Below the pieces are notes generated by a model that saw only the letters and a program-made list of their open reading frames with translations, searched no databases and had not been told where the DNA came from. A program made the position numbers and the translations under genes. DNA of 8,576 bases from Bacteroidota bacterium (GTDB lineage Bacteria > Bacteroidota > Bacteroidia > NS11-12g > UBA9320): the NCBI GenBank assembly GCA_003485825.1, contig DNHN01000140.1, forward strand, positions 1-8,576. Reading direction: 5' to 3'. Below are positions 1 through 6,625 of the stretch, piece after piece (position 1 is the first letter of the stretch; the number at the start of each line of letters is the position of its first letter).

Positions 1-62
1 GTAAAACACTAACTAAATCAACGTAATGATACGCCCGATTAACTTAGTTTACTCGGGCTTTT
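1..62 (+). repeat. Left copy of a terminator-bearing element flanking the SusCD operon
   Basis: This stretch matches 6480-6541 in the same orientation at 55 of 62 positions, with no gaps. The first 24 bases are identical, and the seven differences fall at positions 25, 32, 35, 39, 41, 43 and 51. Several of these lie in or beside predicted stems. Bases 11-20 can pair with 40-49 (8 of 10 pairs here, 10 of 10 in the other copy), and 33-38 pair with 53-58 as a terminator stem. The copy begins at the first base of the window, so anything upstream, such as the hairpin that precedes the right copy, cannot be seen. It could be the 3' end of a small RNA, or the terminator of the preceding gene duplicated together with the region. 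Confidence 0.75.
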
Positions 63-65
63 TTT
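33..65 (+). terminator. Rho-independent terminator of the left element
   Basis: GCCCGA (33-38) pairs perfectly with TCGGGC (53-58) around a 14-base loop, followed at once by seven T (59-65). It would stop plus-strand transcription entering from the left, which insulates the SusC operon from upstream genes. The loop contains the 3' arm of the alternative 11-20/40-49 helix. Confidence 0.7.
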
Positions 66-137
66 ATGGATGATAATCTCTGCTACAATGAGAATTACTA
101 CCCATCCAATGGCAATCCTAAGCATTTTTATACAATA

Positions 138-145
138 TATTTTTG
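138..145 (+). promoter_or_regulatory. Candidate -7 promoter element (TATTTTTG)
   Basis: TATTTTTG is an exact match to the Bacteroidota primary-sigma -7 consensus TAnnTTTG. No TTG is present at the expected -33 spacing, so half of the promoter is missing. Transcription from here would give a leader of about 165 nt that includes both perfect inverted repeats before susC. The match may be chance in AT-rich DNA. Confidence 0.3.
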
Positions 146-182
146 GTTTTTCTTAGCTACCAAAAGAATTTATGCCTTCGTA

Positions 183-205
183 TTAACGGCCACTTTTCCC
201 GTTAA
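183..205 (+). promoter_or_regulatory. Inverted repeat in the susC leader (possible operator or hairpin)
   Basis: TTAACGG (183-189) and CCGTTAA (199-205) are perfect reverse complements separated by 9 bases. As RNA it would be a modest hairpin; as DNA the centre-to-centre spacing of 16 bp would suit a dimeric regulator. No regulator gene is present in the window to link to it. Confidence 0.3.
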
Positions 206-262
206 ATAATAAATACAAACTCCATCGAACTCGTCGAACAAGTAACTACAAAAAAAGTTTAC

Positions 263-296
263 TTATAGTGTTTTTTACTATAACGATGTATATTCG
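263..296 (+). promoter_or_regulatory. Inverted repeat plus second candidate -7 box next to susC
   Basis: TTATAGT (263-269) and ACTATAA (277-283) form a perfect 7-bp inverted repeat around seven bases. Just downstream, TATATTCG (289-296) fits TAnnTTTG at all but one position and would place a transcription start about 15 bases before the susC ATG. In that reading the palindrome covers the -33 region, a natural place for a repressor or activator. No TTG -33 box is visible, so this rests on position and symmetry only. Confidence 0.3.
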
Positions 297-316
297 TTTT
301 TCTAATCTTTTAATAT

Positions 317-3300
317 ATGGTTAAAAAAATACTAAATCTTATCCTATTTCTAGGACTGTCGTTTTTATCCGTTGCGCAAACCACCACAGTCACCGGAACA
401 GTGAAAGACACTACTGGTCAGACAGTTATAGGAGCTGCTGTAGTTGTAAAAGGTACAAACAACGGTAAAATTACTAATGAAAACGGAGCTTTTTCGTTAA
501 ACATACAAGATCCAAAAACAGCCATACTACAAGTCAGTTATTCCGGTTATAAAACAAACGAAGTGGCCGTAAACGGGGGTAAAAATATCGAAATTGTACT
601 TCGAGAAAACTCACTTGGGCTATCTGAAGTTATGGTAGTAGGTTATGGCACCTCTACTAAAAAAGAATTTACGGGGGCAAACTCAAAAGTAGATGGAGAA
701 GATTTACAAAAATTAAATATCCCACGATTTGACCAAGCACTTCAGGGTCAAGTATCTGGTGTAAACATAAGCACCAATTCCGGATCTCCTGGCGGTGGTG
801 CTAGTATAAGAATTCGAGGTTTATCAACTTTTGGAGATAATGACCCACTGATATTAGTGGATGGTGTTGTTTTTGACGCAGCTGGTCTAAATTCATTGAA
901 TCCGGACGACATTGCCTCTGTAAACGTATTAAAAGATGCTACCGCAGGTATATATGGAGTGCGAGCTGCCAACGGAGTAATCTTAATAGAAACCAAGAAA
1001 GGTAAAAGAAATTCGAAGCCTTCTATTTCCATATCTAGCTATTTTGGAGTTCAAAGTACCTCAAGAAAACTTGACCTTCTAAACGCAACAGAATATGCAA
1101 CCCTAAAAAATGAAATGTTTGCTAATGGCGGTGATGACGTACCCTTTAGTAATGTAAATCTTCTTGGTGAAGGAACAGATTGGCAAGCGGAGGTTTTTCA
1201 AAATGCACCCATACAAAGCCACAACATAACCATAAGTGGAGGAAGTGAAAAAACGACATACTCAATTGGAGGTAGTTACTTCACACAAGATGGTATTGTA
1301 GGTTTAGATAAGTCAAACTTTACTAGAATGAATGCGAGGGTGAATTTAAGCACACAGATGAGTGATAAATTAAGACTTACGAGTGTTTTCTTGTACACCA
1401 AAGAACAACGCTCTACTTTAAGAGAAAATCAGATCGGTTCTGTTTTGTACAACACCGTAAATGCTTTTCCAACAGATTCTGTGAGAACCAGTGATGGACG
1501 GTACTCCTATTTAGAAGAAGTCTCCGACATTATTAATCCAATAGCCCAAATGGAAAACACCTTTAATGAAGCAAACGTTAATAAGTTTGTAGGTAAAGAG
1601 GAACTGGCCTACGATATCACGGATAATTTAACGTTTACCAATAGGCTAAGTTACAATTATGCTATAGTTGACGATAAAGTTTTCAGCCCATTGGTTTGGT
1701 ATGGTCCTGGAAAAGCGCCTAACACTGCATTAAATGAGGACTTAGATCCAACATCGGTTGAAATAGCTCCAGGTACATCTGTTGATCGAGGTGCTAGTGT
1801 TTACGAGCAAAGAGCTAGTTACAGTGATTTAAATTTTGAGAGTTTTCTAAACCACGAAGTGAGAATAAAATCACTACATAGAATAAAAACTACTGCCGGT
1901 TTATCCGTTTTTACAAGAAATGGTCAAGCCGTAAATGGTACAGCCTATAACATTCCGAATAATGACCTGGAATTTGCTGATATTTCTGCGAATTTAGCTC
2001 CTGGAGGTTACCTAAATAATACAGGTTCTTTCCAATTCCAAGAGCGTCTTCTTTCTACCTTTATAAGAGGTGAATACGGATATGGTAGCCGTTTTAACGG
2101 ATCCTTTATTCTGAGAAGAGACGGGTCTTCAAAATTTGGACCTAACAATAGATATGGAATATTCCCAACCGTTTCAGGCTCTTGGGTAATATCAGAAGAG
2201 AAAAATTATGCTATAGACCGTATGAAATTTTTAAAACTGAGAGTTAGTTACGGTATTAGTGGGAATGATCAGATAGATAATTTTGCGTACAGAGGTCTTC
2301 TGAATGGTGAAGGACATTATGTCTTTGATGACATAATCACTCAAGGTGTTGCCATAGGTAGAGCATCTAATCCCGACTTGAAATGGGAAACCACTCGCCA
2401 GTTTAATATAGGAACGGATTTTACGTTCTTGCACAGTTTTGATGTCACTATGAACTATTTCATCAAAAACACAAGAGATCTTCTTTTTCAACCTGAGGTA
2501 TCTGCTGTTCTTGGAACTTATGGTGCAGGAAGCTTCCCTCCTTTCATAAATGCAGGAGATGTTTCTAATAAAGGATTTGAATTAGAAGTGGGTTACAAAA
2601 CTAAAAGTAGTAAAATCTGGAATCTATCCACTGGGCTCAATGCCACATTTATAAGAAATAAAGTAATCAAAACCCCTAAAGGTGTAGATTTTCTACCCGG
2701 AGCAAGTTTTGGAGTTGGTGGAGGAACGGCTACTAGATTTCAAGAAGGTTATGCCATTGGCTATTTTATAGGTTATGAAACAGATGGGATCTTCCAGTCT
2801 CAAGAAGAAATTGACAATTCCCCTGTCGTACAAGAAGGGGCTAAACCTGGAGACTTGAGATACAAAGACATCAATAACGACGGTAAAATAAGTTTTAGTG
2901 ATGACTCTGACAAAACACAGATTGGTACGCCAATACCTAAAGTAACCCTAGGGTTCAATGTCAAGGTAGATTATAAAGGCATCGACTTATCAGGGAACCT
3001 ATTTGCCTCCTTGGGCCAACAAATAGTCCGAAACTATGAAAGGCAGCAACCATACGCTAATCAACTGGCATACAATATCAATAGATGGACGGCAGATAAT
3101 CCTTCTCAAGAGTACCATAGACTGACCACAGATTTAACTAGGAACACAGTATTCTCTGACTTCTATGTAGAAAACGGATCATTCCTGAGGCTCAGAAATC
3201 TTCAATTAGGGTATACTTTCAATCCATTACTGTTGAAAAAGGCTAAGATTCAATCAGCAAGAGTTTACATCTCTGCAAATAATCTATTGACTATTACTCA

Positions 3301-3418
3301 ATATCAGGGTTTTGATCCAGACATTGGATCTTCAGGAGGTACTCTAGCTGCAGGAATAGACTACGGATTTTATCCGCAAGCGAGAACATTAATGACTGGA
3401 TTATCAATTAAATTTTAA
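317..3418 (+). CDS. SusC/RagA-family TonB-dependent outer-membrane transporter
   Basis: The 1033-residue product is an outer-membrane barrel that imports oligosaccharides or other polymer fragments, powered by TonB/ExbBD, with the SusD partner as its lid. Residues 1-20 form a signal peptide (positive MVKK, hydrophobic core, cleavage near SVA-Q). Residues 24-95 are a carboxypeptidase-regulatory-like beta-sandwich. EVMVVGYG at 104-111 is the SusC signature before the plug. The plug runs to about 229 and contains RIRGLSTFGDNDPLILVDGV (165-184) and SVNVLKDATAGIYG (201-214). The rest is the beta-barrel, ending in an aromatic residue (LSIKF), as outer-membrane barrels do. A calcium-loop-like segment, DINNDGKISFSD (851-862), lies in a late extracellular loop. 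Length is normal for the family and the gene appears intact. It is the first gene of the operon, four bases before susD. The family is secure; the substrate is unknown. Confidence 0.96.
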   Translation: MVKKILNLILFLGLSFLSVAQTTTVTGTVKDTTGQTVIGAAVVVKGTNNGKITNENGAFSLNIQDPKTAILQVSYSGYKTNEVAVNGGKNIEIVLRENSLGLSEVMVVGYGTSTKKEFTGANSKVDGEDLQKLNIPRFDQALQGQVSGVNISTNSGSPGGGASIRIRGLSTFGDNDPLILVDGVVFDAAGLNSLNPDDIASVNVLKDATAGIYGVRAANGVILIETKKGKRNSKPSISISSYFGVQSTSRKLDLLNATEYATLKNEMFANGGDDVPFSNVNLLGEGTDWQAEVFQNAPIQSHNITISGGSEKTTYSIGGSYFTQDGIVGLDKSNFTRMNARVNLSTQMSDKLRLTSVFLYTKEQRSTLRENQIGSVLYNTVNAFPTDSVRTSDGRYSYLEEVSDIINPIAQMENTFNEANVNKFVGKEELAYDITDNLTFTNRLSYNYAIVDDKVFSPLVWYGPGKAPNTALNEDLDPTSVEIAPGTSVDRGASVYEQRASYSDLNFESFLNHEVRIKSLHRIKTTAGLSVFTRNGQAVNGTAYNIPNNDLEFADISANLAPGGYLNNTGSFQFQERLLSTFIRGEYGYGSRFNGSFILRRDGSSKFGPNNRYGIFPTVSGSWVISEEKNYAIDRMKFLKLRVSYGISGNDQIDNFAYRGLLNGEGHYVFDDIITQGVAIGRASNPDLKWETTRQFNIGTDFTFLHSFDVTMNYFIKNTRDLLFQPEVSAVLGTYGAGSFPPFINAGDVSNKGFELEVGYKTKSSKIWNLSTGLNATFIRNKVIKTPKGVDFLPGASFGVGGGTATRFQEGYAIGYFIGYETDGIFQSQEEIDNSPVVQEGAKPGDLRYKDINNDGKISFSDDSDKTQIGTPIPKVTLGFNVKVDYKGIDLSGNLFASLGQQIVRNYERQQPYANQLAYNINRWTADNPSQEYHRLTTDLTRNTVFSDFYVENGSFLRLRNLQLGYTFNPLLLKKAKIQSARVYISANNLLTITQYQGFDPDIGSSGGTLAAGIDYGFYPQARTLMTGLSIKF

Positions 3419-3422
3419 TACG

Positions 3423-4904
3423 ATGCGTAAAATAATAAATAAAACAATCGCAATAGCTTTACTCTGCAGTCTGCCATTAGCATACGGCTGCAAAGATTTT
3501 TTAGATATAGACCCACTCTACACACAAGATTCTGAAAACTTCTTTCAGACTCCAGTTGATTATGACCGAGCATTGATAGGTGCATATGACCTACTACAAG
3601 GCTCTTTTATAAACCTATGGATAGGAGAAATAGCCTCCGATAATGCGCTCGCAGGAGGTGAAGGTGTAACAGATACGGAAGGGTTGCACCAAATTGAAAA
3701 CATGTCACATGACGCTGTAAACAATGAATTACGGAACGTATTTAGATGGAATTACGCAGGGGTGACTAGAGCTAACTTCCTTTTAGAAAATCAAAACAAT
3801 ATAGATTTTGAGGGTAAAGATGTAATCATCGCTGAAGCTAAATTTCTAAGGGCTTACTATTACTTTCAGTTGGTAAAGTACTTTGGGGATGTGCCACTAC
3901 TTGTAGATAAACGAATAGGAGCCGAAGAAGTAACTAAAATTGATCGTACGCCAAAAAGTGAAGTATACAATCAGATTGAGTCTGATTTGAATGCTGCTGC
4001 TCAAGTATTGGACTGGACCCGACAGGTAAAAGGGAAAGTCACCAAAGGTGCAGCTCTTAGCCTACTTGGTAAAGTATATCTCTATCAAAATAAATTTGAC
4101 CTGGCTAAAAACACGCTCGACCTTGTTATAAATGAAGGACCCTATGACCTAATCGATAATTTTAATAATTTATTTAAAGTTTCGAATGAGGGACATAAAG
4201 AAGTAGTTTTTGATATCCAGTTTTCTGGAGCAGAAGGCGGGTCATATGATTGTTTTATTTGCCTTGAGGGCAATGCAGCAGTTGGTTATCACGGAATAAA
4301 AAATTACAATGGCCCTGTGTATGGAGATGGGAACAGCTATAACTTACCCACTCAAGACTTATACGATGTTTTCGAAGATGATGACATACGAAGAGAGGCT
4401 ACAATTTTAGATCTTGCAGATTTCATTTCGAAGCAGCCAAAACCTGATGAAATCGATTTTTTCCAAGCGGCAGGTCACACAGGATACTACAATCACAAGT
4501 ACATCAAACGCAAAGGTGAGATAGGGTTACCTGATAATGATTTGACTAGTCCTTTAAATCTTATCGTGATTCGATTTTCTGACGTCCTTCTAATGGCGGC
4601 AGAAGCACACATGCGTTCAGTAACCAAGAATGAATCTCTTGCCCAAACCTATCTCAATAGGGTAAGAGATAGAGTAAAAATGCCAGAATTAAACAACGGC
4701 GGAGACCAACTCTTAGAAGATATTTGGGCCGAAAGAAGGTTAGAACTTTCAATGGAAGGCCAACGCTTCTTCGACTTAGTTAGAACAGGCAAAGCGGCCA
4801 CAGAAATAACTGGATTCCAAACAGGAAAACACGAAGTATTTCCCATACCTCAAGTAGAAATAGACCTTGCAGGGGGGAACTGGACACAAAATAACAATTA
4901 TTAA
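3423..4904 (+). CDS. RagB/SusD-family substrate-binding lipoprotein
   Basis: This 493-residue protein is the surface lipoprotein that caps the SusC barrel and delivers substrate to it. The signal peptide ends in a lipobox with the lipidated Cys at 23, followed by the typical KDFLDIDP. Family motifs appear in the expected order: the helical stretch AEAKFLRAYYYFQLVKYFGD (137-156), a TPR-like repeat around 208-236, NLPTQDLYDVFEDDDIR (317-333), VIRFSDVLLMAAEAH (382-396), WAERRLELSMEGQRFFDLVR (435-454) and FPIPQVEIDL (473-482) near the C terminus. These cover the N-terminal SusD-like and C-terminal RagB/SusD domains in full. The start is four bases after the susC stop, so translation is probably coupled. 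Possible ligand-binding aromatics are abundant, but none can be assigned to a glycan. Confidence 0.96.
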   Translation: MRKIINKTIAIALLCSLPLAYGCKDFLDIDPLYTQDSENFFQTPVDYDRALIGAYDLLQGSFINLWIGEIASDNALAGGEGVTDTEGLHQIENMSHDAVNNELRNVFRWNYAGVTRANFLLENQNNIDFEGKDVIIAEAKFLRAYYYFQLVKYFGDVPLLVDKRIGAEEVTKIDRTPKSEVYNQIESDLNAAAQVLDWTRQVKGKVTKGAALSLLGKVYLYQNKFDLAKNTLDLVINEGPYDLIDNFNNLFKVSNEGHKEVVFDIQFSGAEGGSYDCFICLEGNAAVGYHGIKNYNGPVYGDGNSYNLPTQDLYDVFEDDDIRREATILDLADFISKQPKPDEIDFFQAAGHTGYYNHKYIKRKGEIGLPDNDLTSPLNLIVIRFSDVLLMAAEAHMRSVTKNESLAQTYLNRVRDRVKMPELNNGGDQLLEDIWAERRLELSMEGQRFFDLVRTGKAATEITGFQTGKHEVFPIPQVEIDLAGGNWTQNNNY

Positions 4905-4920
4905 TTTTAAATATAACACC

Positions 4921-6273
4921 ATGAAAAAAACAACACTATTACTTCTTTCATTTGCAGTACTACTAGGAATATCTAGTTGCAAAAAAGAAAACGAACCAAC
5001 GTTAGGCTCTGCTCCTACTGAAGCAGATGCAGCTTTCACCTATGCTCCTAGTGCTGACAATGTCAATATTATAGAGTATACAGCTACGAATGCCGGATTT
5101 ACTTACAAATGGGATTTAGGGAACAATAGCCAAGCTGAGGGGGCTACCGTTCTAGGTGCTTATCCAACCAAAGGAACGTATACCGTTACCTTAACAGTAT
5201 TTAATTCTGGAGGAAGTGCAAGTAGCTCGCAGCAAGTTGAGATTTTGGAAGATGATGCATCTCTTTTAAACAATCCAAAATATACCCTACTAACTGGAGG
5301 GATTTCAGGTCCAGGAAGTAAAACATGGGTAGTAGACTCTACAAGAGCAGCACACCTTGGAGTAGGTCCAGTAGGTGGTACTTGGTGGGAATGGTGGGAT
5401 GCAGACCCACTAGCCAAAGCTAATTCTGGACTTTATAGCGATAGATACACTTTCCACCTCAGCGGATTCAAGTTTGATCAGGTAACTAATGGATCTATCT
5501 TCGTAAAAACAGGTTCTGAAACTCAATTCCCTGGAGCATATCAAAATGCAGATGATTATACCGCCCCTTTTGATGATCAACTTGGTGAAACTTGGACCCT
5601 TTCAGAAGGTGAAGAAGACACTACAATCAAGATATCTGGTAATGCTTTCATTGGTATGTATACAGGTGTTCGTGAGTATGAGATTTTCAGCTTGAAAGAA
5701 AACGAATTAATCTTAAGATATATCGACGCTGCTGATGCAACTACTGCTTGGTATATTAGACTTGTGCCAGAAGACTACCCAGTAGATGGTGGAGGAGGAA
5801 CAAAAGAAAATACGAGTACCATCACGCTTCCAATAGATTTTGAAAGTGGCCTTGGAGATACCACGCAATGGGAAGCCTTCGGAGAAAACGTAATTGAGGT
5901 AATGGACAATCCATATTCTACTGGCATCAACACTAGCTCAAAAGTGCTTAAGGTTATTCACGGTAACGAAACTTGGTCAGGTATAGCCATTACCCTTAAA
6001 GACAAACTAGACTTTACAGGAACAACCAAAACACTTACACTAAAAGTATATGCTCCCGTAACTGGTGAGTTTAGAATGAAGATTGAAGATTTTGGAAATA
6101 AAGACAAGTTCATCGAAAAAGATGTGACGGTAACCAAGGCGAATGAATGGGAAGAAATAAGCATTGATTTCAGTGATGCCGAAGCAGGAGTTTACGATAA
6201 ATTAGCCATCTTTCCTGGATGGAATGTCATCTCAAGTGAAACCTTCTATATAGACGATATTTCACAAAAATAA
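4921..6273 (+). CDS. PKD-domain surface glycan-binding-type lipoprotein (SusE/SGBP position)
   Basis: The predicted 450-residue lipoprotein probably helps capture substrate at the cell surface for the SusCD pair. I chose the ATG at 4921 over an in-frame ATG at 4867. It gives a clean lipoprotein signal (MKKTT, hydrophobic core, Cys at 20, then KKENEP) and avoids overlap with susD. Residues about 35-109 form a PKD-type Ig-like domain with YKWDLGNN and GTYTVTLTVFNSGG. Residues 118-295 form a middle module I cannot name, starting at YTLLTGG and holding an aromatic cluster, TWWEWWD (154-160). A glycine-rich linker (about 299-304) leads to a C-terminal beta-sandwich (310-450) that looks like a carbohydrate-binding module and ends FYIDDISQK. 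There are no catalytic signatures. Similar PKD lipoproteins sit beside SusCD in marine flavobacterial beta-glucan (laminarin) loci, from memory, so laminarin is a guess only. Confidence 0.8.
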   Translation: MKKTTLLLLSFAVLLGISSCKKENEPTLGSAPTEADAAFTYAPSADNVNIIEYTATNAGFTYKWDLGNNSQAEGATVLGAYPTKGTYTVTLTVFNSGGSASSSQQVEILEDDASLLNNPKYTLLTGGISGPGSKTWVVDSTRAAHLGVGPVGGTWWEWWDADPLAKANSGLYSDRYTFHLSGFKFDQVTNGSIFVKTGSETQFPGAYQNADDYTAPFDDQLGETWTLSEGEEDTTIKISGNAFIGMYTGVREYEIFSLKENELILRYIDAADATTAWYIRLVPEDYPVDGGGGTKENTSTITLPIDFESGLGDTTQWEAFGENVIEVMDNPYSTGINTSSKVLKVIHGNETWSGIAITLKDKLDFTGTTKTLTLKVYAPVTGEFRMKIEDFGNKDKFIEKDVTVTKANEWEEISIDFSDAEAGVYDKLAIFPGWNVISSETFYIDDISQK

Positions 6274-6296
6274 TTTTTTCAGTTTTTTTTAATTAT

Positions 6297-6334
6297 AAAA
6301 TGGAGTACGGAGAAATTCGTACTCCATTTTTTTT
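6297..6334 (+). terminator. Terminator of the susC-susD-SGBP operon
   Basis: A perfect 13-bp stem (6297-6309 with 6318-6330), with core TGGAGTACG/CGTACTCCA and an 8-base loop, is followed by a run of T to 6334. It starts 24 bases after the stop codon. The A-rich 5' side (TTATAAAA) gives a weaker T-run on the minus strand, so it may also stop transcripts running leftward from ribE. Confidence 0.92.
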
Positions 6335-6479
6335 GCTACACCGATCAAATCTCGCTATATAGTTGCTATCCGATGAATCTTGTTAGTACTTTAATCCTCT
6401 TCTAGAACTAGCAGAATATGCGAATGGCATCTATATGATAGCGTTTAGAATAAATGACTCTGTACTACGAAACAGAGTG

Positions 6480-6541
6480 GTAAAACACTAACTAAATCAA
6501 CGTTATGATAAGCTCGAGTGATTTAGTTTGCTCGGGCTTTT
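6480..6541 (+). repeat. Right copy of the element flanking the SusCD operon
   Basis: This copy is collinear with positions 1-62, with 55 of 62 identical bases including the first 24. The 10-bp helix at 6490-6499/6519-6528 is perfect here but has two mismatches in the left copy, while the terminator stem is longer here but contains a G-U pair. The two copies are direct repeats bracketing about 6.4 kb that contains exactly the three-gene SusCD operon. Confidence 0.75.
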
Positions 6542-6547
6542 ATTTTT
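6511..6547 (+). terminator. Rho-independent terminator of the right element
   Basis: AGCTCGAG (6511-6518) pairs with CTCGGGCT (6531-6538) through eight pairs, one of them G-U, around a 12-base loop. The tail TTTATTTTT follows (6539-6547). It is oriented to stop plus-strand transcription, but the susC operon already ends at 6297-6334, so it most likely belongs to a separate short transcript. Confidence 0.65.
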
Positions 6548-6625
6548 ACCGAGAATTTAAGATATTCTCTTTGATTAGTATAAATATGCGAACCCGATGA
6601 GTCCCATTTTAAGACGAGAATACGA

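Larger units (their letters stand above)
66..316 (+). promoter_or_regulatory. Leader region upstream of the susC-like gene
   Basis: This is about 250 bp without a convincing coding frame. It holds a TAnnTTTG match at 138-145 and two perfect 7-bp inverted repeats, TTAACGG/CCGTTAA (183-189/199-205) and TTATAGT/ACTATAA (263-269/277-283). There is also a direct repeat of TCGAAC at 225-230 and 234-239, with a 9-base period. The last 50 bases before the start codon are very AT-rich, as is usual for Bacteroidota translation initiation without a Shine-Dalgarno sequence. The region should carry the promoter and any operator of the operon, but which sites work cannot be decided from one sequence. Confidence 0.5.
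6457..6547 (+). ncRNA. Candidate small RNA 3' region with own terminator
   Basis: On the plus strand, three stems follow one another. ACTCTGT/ACAGAGT (6457-6463/6472-6478) is a 7-bp hairpin with an 8-base loop. AACTAAATCA/TGATTTAGTT (6490-6499/6519-6528) is a perfect 10-bp helix. AGCTCGAG/CTCGGGCT (6511-6518/6531-6538) is an 8-bp helix with one G-U pair and a T-rich tail to 6547. The last two helices interleave, so they form either alternative folds or a pseudoknot-like arrangement. The next gene downstream is on the opposite strand, so this does not look like a leader controlling a neighbour. It lies 123 bases after the operon terminator, so it would need its own promoter, which I cannot place. 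It could instead be only a displaced terminator. I do not recognise a known RNA family. Confidence 0.4.
6335..6625. other. Intergenic region between the SusCD operon and ribE
   Basis: This 291-bp gap separates convergent transcription units. Positions 6335-6456 show no convincing gene; TACTTTAA near 6390-6397 resembles a -7 box but lacks a well-spaced TTG. Positions 6457-6547 hold the structured element described separately. GAGAAT (6551-6556) and ATTCTC (6564-6569) form a small hairpin around a 7-base loop, without a T-run on either strand; it is the only stem close to the 3' end of ribE. No dedicated ribE terminator is seen. Confidence 0.6.

Noticed and set aside
66..108. TGGATG (67-72) and CATCCA (103-108) as a hairpin
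   Set aside because: Six pairs closing a 30-base loop are expected by chance in a region of this size.
748..1032. Minus-strand open frame of 94 codons inside susC
   Set aside because: It lies wholly opposite conserved plug-domain coding sequence; no recognisable motif or gene context, so it is a shadow frame.
2867..2902. EF-hand/dockerin-like calcium loop in SusC as a special adaptation
   Set aside because: The DxNxDGxIxxxD segment is real, but similar loops are common at this place in SusC-family proteins, so it is noted in the gene entry and not counted as unusual.
4867..4920. An in-frame ATG at 4867 that would lengthen the PKD lipoprotein by 18 residues
   Set aside because: It overlaps the susD coding end by 38 bp and buries the lipoprotein signal peptide; the ATG at 4921 gives an ideal signal peptide and lipobox and a natural 16-bp spacer.
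6480..6541. Integron attC-like recombination site
   Set aside because: The AAC and GTT trinucleotides are present, but the core-site consensus GTTRRRY is not met and the left copy reads GTAATGA; no integrase or cassette array is visible.
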